Positions 1 to 6,000 of a stretch of DNA of 6,746 nt are shown one piece after another. The position numbers and the translations under genes are program-made. Source of the DNA: Candidatus Dadabacteria bacterium. GTDB lineage: Bacteria > Desulfobacterota_D > UBA1144 > Nemesobacterales > Nemesobacteraceae. The stretch is from positions 1-6,746 of the forward strand of contig JAPOSJ010000168.1 in NCBI GenBank assembly GCA_026709745.1, written 5' to 3'. Below the pieces are notes generated by a model. The model did no database searches. It saw nothing but the letters and a program-made list of their open reading frames with translations, and was not told the origin of the DNA. Position 1 is the first letter of the stretch. The number at the start of each line of letters is the position of its first letter.

Positions 1-29
1 CAAAATTGTTGAATGATGGGATACCCCAC

Positions 30-102
30 AGGGCAGTAGCTCAATTGGTAGAGCAGCGGTCTCCAAAACCGCAGGTTGGGGGTTCAAGTCCCTCCTGCCC
101 TG
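30..102 (+). tRNA. trnW: tRNA-Trp (anticodon CCA)
   Basis: A full cloverleaf can be drawn. The 7-bp acceptor stem is AGGGCAG (30-36) with CTGCCCT (95-101). The D stem is GCTC (39-42) with GAGC (51-54). The anticodon stem is GCGGT (56-60) with ACCGC (68-72), around the loop CTCCAAA (61-67). The T stem (78-82 with 90-94) contains one G-U pair and closes the loop TTCAAGT. Anticodon CCA at 63-65 reads UGG. The A1-U72 pair and discriminator G73 (position 102) are the usual bacterial tRNA-Trp identity elements. The 3' CCA is not encoded: the bases after G73 are CAG, so CCA must be added by nucleotidyltransferase. It lies 15 bases before secE on the same strand and is probably processed out of a shared transcript, as in many bacteria that have tRNA-Trp before secE. 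Confidence 0.98.
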
Positions 103-117
103 CAGAAAATCCGAACT

Positions 118-321
118 ATGGAAAAATTTGACAAAATCAAAGTTGATACGACCAGATATCTCAGTGGTGTTGCTACGGAGCTGAAAAGAATAACTTGGCC
201 TGAGCGCAATGACACGGTTAAATCGACCCTGGTGGTCATTGTTATTACCGCGTTTTTTGCACTCTTTTTTATGCTGGCCGATTATGTGTTCTCTTTTCTG
301 TTTGGTCTCATATTGAGTTAG
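118..321 (+). CDS. secE: preprotein translocase subunit SecE
   Basis: This encodes the 67-residue single-span form of SecE, the essential clamp subunit that stabilises SecY in the SecYEG channel of the inner membrane. An amphipathic N-terminal part contains the family signature ELKRITWPER at residues 21-30, with the invariant Trp27-Pro28. One membrane segment follows, about residues 37-66, rich in Val, Ile and Phe. The length matches the short SecE of most bacteria; E. coli has two extra N-terminal spans. The ATG at 118 is chosen because the only upstream in-frame start, TTG at 76, lies inside the tRNA T-arm side and adds no SecE-like residues. There is no recognisable Shine-Dalgarno sequence in the 15 bases between the tRNA and the ATG. 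It is followed 26 bases later by nusG, its near-universal neighbour. Confidence 0.96.
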   Translation: MEKFDKIKVDTTRYLSGVATELKRITWPERNDTVKSTLVVIVITAFFALFFMLADYVFSFLFGLILS

Positions 322-347
322 AAAACAGACTGGGAGCAATTTTTCGG

Positions 348-908
348 ATGTCTAGCAAATGGTATATAGTGCACGTCAATACCGGTTTTGAGGAAAGGGT
401 TAAGACTCAGATAGAAAACGGTATAGAGAGTATGAATAACGAAAACATTGCCGTTGAGGAAGTTTTTATACCTACCGAGACTGTAGTTGAAACGCAGAAG
501 GGAGGAAAAAAAAGAACATCCATCAGAAAATTCTTTCCCGGATATATAATGATTAAAATGGAGCTTAACAAGGAAACTCTGGATTTTGTGCGTGAGATAC
601 CGAAAGTCATAAGCTTTGTGGGAGGTCGCCCGGTTGACGGAAAGATAGATATTGATTCCATTCCTGAGGTTGATGAAGCGAAGGTTGATGAGATAAAAAC
701 AAAAGCGAAAGAGGGTACCCTTAAGCCCAAGCCGAGTGTAGCTTTTGAGAAAGGGGAAGCTGTAAGGGTTATAGAAGGTCCTTTTGCCAATTTCTCAGGA
801 GTTATAGAAGACGTAAAACCCGAAAAAGCCAGGGTACAGGTACTAGTAAGCATTTTTGGTAGAAGCACCCCCATAGAGCTTGATTTTAATCAGGTGGAGA
901 AAATCTAG
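348..908 (+). CDS. nusG: transcription termination/antitermination protein NusG
   Basis: This encodes a 186-residue NusG, the universally conserved elongation factor. It binds the RNA polymerase clamp through its N-terminal domain, and binds Rho or ribosomal protein S10 through its C-terminal domain. The NGN domain spans about residues 1-110. It starts with the typical KWYIVHV (4-10) and contains FFPGYI (62-67), part of the polymerase-binding face. An acidic and lysine-rich linker (about 107-133) leads to the KOW domain (134-186). There GPFANFSG (144-151) and FGRSTPIELDF (170-180) match the Rho/S10-binding loops of the family. Length is close to E. coli NusG (181). GGGAG at 332-336 can serve as the ribosome binding site, 11 bases before the ATG. 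The stop codon TAG directly touches the ATG of rplK. Confidence 0.98.
   Translation: MSSKWYIVHVNTGFEERVKTQIENGIESMNNENIAVEEVFIPTETVVETQKGGKKRTSIRKFFPGYIMIKMELNKETLDFVREIPKVISFVGGRPVDGKIDIDSIPEVDEAKVDEIKTKAKEGTLKPKPSVAFEKGEAVRVIEGPFANFSGVIEDVKPEKARVQVLVSIFGRSTPIELDFNQVEKI
893..899 (+). promoter_or_regulatory. ribosome binding site of rplK inside nusG
   Basis: GGTGGAG lies in the last codons of nusG, with the GGAG core at 896-899 and 9 bases before the rplK ATG at 909. With no intergenic bases, the rplK initiation signal is entirely within nusG coding sequence. This favours translational coupling between the two genes. Confidence 0.7.
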
Positions 909-1337
909 ATGAAGGAAATAAGCGGTTACATAAAATTGCTGATCGAAGCGGGGAAAGCATCCCCATCGCCGCCCGTGGGTCCCGCACTCGGACAAAGGGG
1001 CGTGAATATAATGGAATTCTGCAAGGCTTTCAATGCCCAGACTTCTTCTTCCGAAGGACTTCTTCCGGTCACGGTGACAGTTTACTCGGACAGGTCTTTT
1101 GATCTTCAGATAAAGACTCCCCCCACTTCCTACTTGCTGAAAAAGGCTGCGGGTGTGGAAAAAGGTTCTGGGTCAACTCCCAGAACCAAGGCAGGCAAGA
1201 TTACAGAGCAGCAGGCAAGAGAGATTGCACAGAGAAAGCTTCCGGATCTCAACACTGATGAAGTTGAAGACGCCTTGATGGTTGTGCGTGGCACTGCGAG
1301 AAGCATGGGAATTGATATAATTGGAGAAACTTCATGA
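909..1337 (+). CDS. rplK: 50S ribosomal protein L11
   Basis: This encodes a 142-residue L11, which with the 1070 region of 23S rRNA and L10-L12 forms the GTPase-associated centre. It is also needed for RelA activation and for thiostrepton sensitivity. The N-terminal domain carries GYIKL (6-10) and the proline-rich switch segment PSPPVGPALGQRG (19-31), followed by NIMEFCKAFNA (33-43). Its Lys39 corresponds to a lysine methylated by PrmA in E. coli. The C-terminal rRNA-binding domain starts with KTPP (69-72) and LLKKAAG (76-82), then KAGKIT (94-99), and ends with the family signature GTARSMGI (128-135). The N-terminus is MKE rather than the common MAKK. The ATG directly abuts the nusG stop, and the last four bases are shared with the rplA start (ATGA). 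Confidence 0.98.
   Translation: MKEISGYIKLLIEAGKASPSPPVGPALGQRGVNIMEFCKAFNAQTSSSEGLLPVTVTVYSDRSFDLQIKTPPTSYLLKKAAGVEKGSGSTPRTKAGKITEQQAREIAQRKLPDLNTDEVEDALMVVRGTARSMGIDIIGETS
1304..1336 (+). promoter_or_regulatory. imperfect hairpin over the rplA start, possible translational control site
   Basis: The end of rplK can fold back on the rplA initiation region. CATGGG (1304-1309) can pair with TTCATG (1331-1336) through four Watson-Crick and two G-U pairs. An inner stem AATT (1310-1313) can pair with AATT (1319-1322) around a five-base loop. This leaves GGAGAAAC (1323-1330), which includes the rplA Shine-Dalgarno sequence, as a one-sided internal loop, and pairs the rplA start codon. The stem is AU-rich and likely weak. 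A role in L1 autoregulation or in coupling rplA to rplK translation is inference only. Confidence 0.35.
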
Positions 1338-2059
1338 CCACCAGAGGGAAGAAATACACTGACGCAACAGCTAAATTAGACGCTGGCAGAGAGTACACGG
1401 TTGATGAGGCCATGGATATTGTGGTCCAAGCCCATTACGCGAAATTTGACGAAACCGTAGATGTGGCGGCTAATCTCGGCATAGATCCCCGCCATGCAAA
1501 CCAACAGATCCGCTCCGCAGTTGTTCTGCCCCATGGTCTTGGCAAAAAAATAACCATTCTTGTATTCGCAACAGATGACAAGGCGGCAGAGGCGAGGGAT
1601 GCGGGAGCTGATTACGTGGGTGTTGACGACATTGTGGAGAAGATATCCAAGGAGAATTGGCTTGATTTTGACGTCGCCATAGCAACTCCTGATGTGATGT
1701 CAAAAGTCGGCAGGCTGGGAAAAGTTCTAGGGCCAAGAGGTCTGATGCCGAGTCCCAAGGTGGGCACGGTGACTTCGGATGTTGCAGGTATGGTCAGGGA
1801 AGCAAAGGCCGGCCGCGTTGAGATAAAAAATGACAAAAGCGGAGTTATACACGCTCCCATTGGAAAGATTTCTTTCGGAAAGCAAAACCTGAAGGAAAAT
1901 TTCCTCGCCTTTATGGGATTTTTGATTAAAGAGAAACCTACAGCTGCCAAGGGAGTTTTTCTGAAGAAGGTTTCAGTATCAGCAACCATGGGTCCTGGTA
2001 TAACGGTAAGTGTGCCGGATATCAGAAACGAACTTAAAAGTATGGGAATCGCAGCGTGA
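1334..2059 (+). CDS. rplA: 50S ribosomal protein L1
   Basis: This encodes a 241-residue L1, slightly longer than the usual 225-235. L1 binds helices 76-78 of 23S rRNA in the mobile stalk that guides tRNA out of the E site. It is also the classic translational repressor of its own operon. Domain I is formed by the N- and C-terminal parts, with Phe38 in KFDETVDV (37-44) and TMGPG (218-222) matching RNA-contacting positions of the family. Domain II is inserted between them and contains the signature LGKVLGPRGLMPSPKVGTV (128-146). The start overlaps the rplK stop as ATGA, and GGAG at 1323-1326 gives a ribosome binding site with 7-base spacing, so the start is well supported. The overlap suggests translational coupling with rplK. 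Confidence 0.98.
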   Translation: MTTRGKKYTDATAKLDAGREYTVDEAMDIVVQAHYAKFDETVDVAANLGIDPRHANQQIRSAVVLPHGLGKKITILVFATDDKAAEARDAGADYVGVDDIVEKISKENWLDFDVAIATPDVMSKVGRLGKVLGPRGLMPSPKVGTVTSDVAGMVREAKAGRVEIKNDKSGVIHAPIGKISFGKQNLKENFLAFMGFLIKEKPTAAKGVFLKKVSVSATMGPGITVSVPDIRNELKSMGIAA

Positions 2060-2095
2060 ACATAACGCGAAACTAGATACGCAAAGAGAGAGACT
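2060..2095 (+). other. short rplA-rplJ spacer without an evident L10 leader
   Basis: The 36-base spacer is far shorter than the long structured leader that L10-L12 binds upstream of rplJ in E. coli and Bacillus. I see only a possible GCG (2067-2069) with CGC (2080-2082) pairing. A purine tract, AAAGAGAGAGA (2083-2093), stands in for a ribosome binding site; no GGAGG is present. A leader reaching back into rplA coding sequence cannot be excluded by eye. Confidence 0.5.
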
Positions 2096-2614
2096 ATGCT
2101 CAGAAAAGCAGAAAAGCAGAAAGTAGTTGACGATTTGTCAACCAGATTTCATTCCGTTTCCTCGGTGTTTATTGTCGAATACCAAGGACTTAAGGTAAAG
2201 GAAATGGATACTCTGAGGAGAAAACTCAGGCAGACCAATACCGAGCTCAGAGTTGTCAAGAACACCCTTCTAGAAAAAGCTTCGCTGGGAACTGACATAG
2301 AGAAAATGAAAGATCTTTTTTCAGGTCCTACGGCAGTTGCCATTTGTGACGGAGAATTTTCCGCCGCGGCTAAGGTTTTTATTGACTACGGCAGGGATTT
2401 TTCTGAAATCAAAATAAAGGGCGGAGTATTTGAGGGGGAAGTGGTCGACTTATCGAAAATAGAACGAATAGCGAAACTTCCATCAAAACAAGAACTTGTC
2501 TCTGAATTTGTGGGTCTGCTCAGTGCTCCCATGAGCAACCTTGTGGGAACACTGGAGCAGGTGCGCTCAAACATAGTAGGCGTACTTGAAGCCTTACAGA
2601 AAAAAAAGAATTAA
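2096..2614 (+). CDS. rplJ: 50S ribosomal protein L10
   Basis: This encodes a 172-residue L10, the stalk base protein that anchors L7/L12 dimers and contacts 23S rRNA near L11. The globular N-terminal domain shows VEYQGLKVKEM (27-37), RRKLR (41-45), VVKNTL (53-58) and GPTA (77-80), all family hallmarks. FEGE (112-115) and LPSKQEL (128-134) mark the transition to the C-terminal helix that binds L7/L12. After Leu128-Pro129 there are 43 residues, compared with about 35 in E. coli L10, suggesting an extra dimer-binding segment. The gene ends in a run of eight A (2600-2607) encoding lysines, then two tandem in-frame TAA stops (2612-2617). The ATG at 2096 has only a weak purine-rich ribosome binding site. 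Confidence 0.97.
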   Translation: MLRKAEKQKVVDDLSTRFHSVSSVFIVEYQGLKVKEMDTLRRKLRQTNTELRVVKNTLLEKASLGTDIEKMKDLFSGPTAVAICDGEFSAAAKVFIDYGRDFSEIKIKGGVFEGEVVDLSKIERIAKLPSKQELVSEFVGLLSAPMSNLVGTLEQVRSNIVGVLEALQKKKN

Positions 2615-2639
2615 TAAAAAGCTTGTACAACTGTTTACC

Positions 2640-2646
2640 AAGGAGG
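2640..2646 (+). promoter_or_regulatory. strong Shine-Dalgarno sequence of rplL
   Basis: AAGGAGG is a near-perfect complement of the 16S rRNA 3' end, 10 bases before the rplL ATG at 2657. It is clearly the strongest ribosome binding site in the window. That fits the need to make several L7/L12 copies per ribosome while L10 is made once. Confidence 0.85.
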
Positions 2647-2656
2647 AATTAAACAG

Positions 2657-3040
2657 ATGCCCGATATTAGCAGAACAGACGTCATAACTTATCTGGAGCA
2701 GGCCAGCATGCTTGAGATATCCGAACTTATCGAGGAAATAAAGGACAAGTTTGGTGTCCAGGCCGCCGCTCCGCAGGTCGCTGTTGCAGCCGTCGGCGGT
2801 GGCGAAGCGGCTCCTGCTGCCGAAGAGAAGACAGACTTTAGTGTAATTCTCAGTTCTTTTGGAGAAAAGAAGATACAGGTCATAAAGGCGGTGAGAGAGA
2901 TTGCTGGCCTTGGACTCAAGGAATCCAAGGAACTGGTCGAGGCAGCTCCAAAACCTGTAAAAGAAGGAGTTAGCAAAGATGAGGCAGAAGATATCAAGAA
3001 AAAACTTGAGGATGCAGGGGCAACTGTTGAAGTTAACTGA
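2657..3040 (+). CDS. rplL: 50S ribosomal protein L7/L12
   Basis: This encodes a 127-residue L7/L12, the multicopy stalk protein that recruits and activates EF-Tu, EF-G, IF2 and RF3. The N-terminal dimerisation and L10-binding domain is about residues 1-34, ending in KFGV (31-34). A flexible Ala/Gly/Pro/Val-rich hinge covers about 35-57. The C-terminal factor-binding domain (58-127) contains KKIQVIKAVREIAGLGLKES (71-90), with the conserved basic residues that face translation factors, and APKPVKEGVSK (97-107). The start is fixed by the strong AAGGAGG at 2640-2646. The coding region ends with three consecutive in-frame stops, TGA TGA TAA (3038-3046). The gene sits 42 bases after rplJ, as usual for the L10-L12 pair. 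Confidence 0.98.
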   Translation: MPDISRTDVITYLEQASMLEISELIEEIKDKFGVQAAAPQVAVAAVGGGEAAPAAEEKTDFSVILSSFGEKKIQVIKAVREIAGLGLKESKELVEAAPKPVKEGVSKDEAEDIKKKLEDAGATVEVN

Positions 3041-3090
3041 TGATAATTCTTTCTGGTTCTTTCTTAAACTAAAAAACGAGGGGGTGCGCA
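3041..3090 (+). other. rplL-rpoB spacer
   Basis: The 50-base spacer holds two further in-frame stop codons for rplL (3041-3046), a direct repeat of TTCTTTCT (3047-3054 and 3057-3064), an A run, and the rpoB ribosome binding site. There is no strong inverted repeat and no U-rich terminator. The attenuator and RNase III site known from the much longer E. coli rplL-rpoB interval have no visible counterpart. Confidence 0.6.
3079..3086 (+). promoter_or_regulatory. ribosome binding site that decides the rpoB TTG start
   Basis: AGGGGGTG can pair with the 16S rRNA 3' end with one G-U wobble. Its GGGGG core (3080-3084) ends 6 bases before the TTG at 3091. This is the only plausible initiation signal between the in-frame stop TAA (3070-3072) and the conserved N-terminal RpoB sequence. 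Confidence 0.75.
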
Positions 3091-6000
3091 TTGAGCATAC
3101 AGAGTATAGAGTCTCAGGAATTAAGGAAAGATTTTTCGAAAATCCCCCAGGTTTTGGATATTCCCCACCTGCTTGATGTACAGATAAAATCGTACGAAGA
3201 TTTTCTGCAGGCCGACATTCCTGCGAATGAGCGTTCAGACACCGGCCTTCACGGGGCTTTCAAGTCGGTTTTCCCCCTTGAGGATTATAACGGCAAGGCA
3301 TCTCTTGAGTATCTCCATTATAGACTGGACGAACCCAAGCACCCTTTTGAAGAATGCAGACTTAAAGGCTATACCTACACCGCCCCTCTTTACGTAACTT
3401 TCCGTCTTATAATATGGGATATTCCTGAAGGCGAAAAAGTACAGAAAGGAGACGAAAGACAGTTCCGAGACATAAAGGAGCAAGAGATATATTTCGGCGA
3501 AGTGCAACTTATGACTCCCAGCGGTTCTTTCATAGTGAATGGAACCGAGAGGGTAATAGTAAACCAGCTCCACAGGTCTCCCGGAGTATTCTTTGACAGG
3601 GACAAAAACAAAAGCCAAGTTTCTGGAAAGGAAGGATCTTTCATAGCCAGGATTGTTCCCCAAAACGGTCGCTGGCTTGATTTTGAGTATGATCTCAAGG
3701 ACATGCTCCACGTACGCATAGACAGGAAAAAAAAGTTCCACGTTACCGTTTTTCTAAAGGCAATGGGCTATGATGACCAGCAAATAATGGACTTTTTCTA
3801 TCCTGTTGAGACTTTCCATATAGAGTCGCAGGAACTTAGAAAAGAGATAACATCGGAAGTTTTCAATGTTGGAACAGATGGTTTCAGAAAGGAAACGACA
3901 ACTGAGATAATTTCCTATCAGAAAGCCACTGAAAACATAAACCACCCGGAAACGGGGGAACTGATAGGCAGGAAAGGTAGGAGGCTTAAGAACCTTCTTC
4001 CCAGGCTTGAAGAAGCGGACATGACATCCATACCTGTCTCCCATGAGGAGATATTGGAGAAGCCGTCGGCCGAGACGGTCTCAGATCCCGAGACAGGAGA
4101 AATAATACTCTCTTTTAATGAGGAAATAACGGAAGAAAAACTCAGCGGACTGCGCAGAATTGGCAGAAAGACCCTCCGGGTCTACTATGTGGACAAAACT
4201 ATGTTCGTAACTTCCCTCAGGACCACTCTCATTGCTGACAAAGTGGATTCATGCAGCGATGCGATAACAGAGATATATAAAAAATTCAGACCGACGGATC
4301 CTCCTTCGGATGAAGTCGCGCAGACTTTTTTTGAAAACATGTTTTTCACCCCTGAAGCCTACAGACTCTCTAAAGTAGGACGTATGAAAATTGAATACAA
4401 GCTGAAAAAGAAAGAGGTCAAGGAAGAAGAGCTTACAGAAAACGATCTTACCCTTGACAGGGAAGACATACTGCTGACCGTGAAATACCTGCTTGACCTT
4501 AAAGGTGGCAGAGGGTCCACTGATGACATAGACCATCTAGGGAACCGGAGAGTAAGAACCGTAGGAGAACTCATAGAGGACCGTTTTTATCACGGTCTCG
4601 AACGCCTTGCCAGATTTGTGAAGGAAAAAATGGGATACCAGACGATAGAGAACCTTATGCCCAACGAAGTTCTTGTCCCGAAAACCGTCACATCAGTTCT
4701 GAAGGAATTTTTCACCACGGGTCAACTTTCCCAGTTCATGGACCAGACCAATCCTCTCTCTGAAATAACTCATAAAAGAAGACTGAGTGCTCTTGGTCCG
4801 GGCGGTCTTACAAGAGAGAGAGCAGGATTTGAGGTAAGGGACGTTCACTCGTCCCACTACGGTAGGATATGCCCCATAGAAACACCGGAAGGTCCGAATA
4901 TCGGGCTTATATCAAGTCTCAGCACTTACGCAAAAATAGACAAGTCCGGATTTATCCGCACGCCTTACAGAAAAGTTAAAGATGGACGAGTTACGAGTGA
5001 AATAGTTTATATGAACGCGCTTATGGAGGAAAGCTATATAGTAGCTCAGGCAAATGCCCCCCTTGAGGAGGATGGCTCTTTCAAACTGCCTTTTGTTTCC
5101 GCCAGGGGAAACGGCGAGTTCATGATGGTTGAGAAAGACAGGGTTGAGTTAATGGATGTCTCGCCTGCTCAGCTTGTATCGGTTTCAGCCTCCCTTATTC
5201 CCTTTCTTGAGCACGATGACGCAAACAGGGCTCTTATGGGCTCCAACATGCAGCGCCAGGCCGTGCCGCTTATAAGAAGCGTTTCGCCGCTTGTAGGTAC
5301 GGGCTTTGAAAGCAAGGTGGCCAAGGATTCTGGTGTTACAGTTGTCGCCCACAGAGACGGCGTGGTGGAGTCTGTGGACGCGGTCAGAATTGTAATCAAG
5401 TCTACGGAGAGAAGTCGTGAGGGAGGGGTTGATATTTACAAACTGACAAAATTCCATCGCTCAAATCAGAGTTCCTGCTGGAATCAGAATCCTATAGTCC
5501 ATAAGGGACAGTGGGTAGAAAAAGGGCAGGTGATAGCCGATGGGTGTTCAACAGATCATGGGGAACTGGCCCTAGGACAGAACATGGTTGTCGCATTTAT
5601 GCCATGGGGAGGATACAACTTTGAGGACGCGATCCTTATATCAGAAAGAGTTGTAAAGGATGATGCGTTCACCTCAATACACATAGAGGAATTTGAGTGT
5701 ACTGCAAGGGAGACAAAGCTCGGAAAAGAAGATATAACCAGAGATATACCAAACGTGTCAGAAGAGGCGCTCAGGAACCTTGATGAAAGCGGAATTATAA
5801 TGATCGGTGCCGAGGTGGAACCCGGAGACATACTGGTCGGAAAGATTTCCCCTAAGGCTGAAACGCAGCTTTCTCCCGAAGAGAGGCTACTAAGAGCGAT
5901 TTTCGGAGACAAGGCAGGAGACGTAAAGGATTCTTCTCTCAAAGTTTCTTCCGGCGTTTATGGTACTGTGATAGATGTCGAGACTCTCGTATCACGCGCT

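Noticed and set aside
1..29. Possible promoter, hairpin or gene end before the tRNA
   Set aside because: Only a 3-bp GGG/CCC pairing and scattered stop codons are seen. There is too little sequence to identify a promoter or the end of tuf or rpmG.
76..117. Upstream TTG extension of secE by 14 residues
   Set aside because: The added codons lie in the tRNA-Trp gene and its short spacer, and the encoded residues are not part of the SecE family.
2623..2630. Palindrome TTGTACAA in the rplJ-rplL spacer as an operator or hairpin
   Set aside because: Eight bases with no loop cannot form a stable hairpin, and a single short palindrome in AT-rich DNA is likely chance.
2594..3091. Long antisense open frame opposite rplL
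   Set aside because: It lies opposite a certain ribosomal protein gene, has no ribosome binding site or family resemblance, and is explained by the codon bias of the coding strand.
3154..3156. Alternative TTG start for rpoB
   Set aside because: It would remove the conserved LRKDF-to-PQV N-terminal segment and has no suitable SD, unlike the TTG at 3091.
2979..3176. Small + strand frame bridging the end of rplL and the start of rpoB
   Set aside because: It overlaps both conserved genes out of frame, has no SD, and its protein looks like shifted coding sequence.
3408..3413. TATAAT inside rpoB as a promoter
   Set aside because: There is no -35 match near the correct distance, and the bases come from tandem Ile codons (ATA ATA) common in this gene.
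3235..3741. Antisense open frame of about 168 codons opposite rpoB, plus several shorter ones further along
   Set aside because: They mirror the strongly conserved rpoB frame and show no recognisable protein features.
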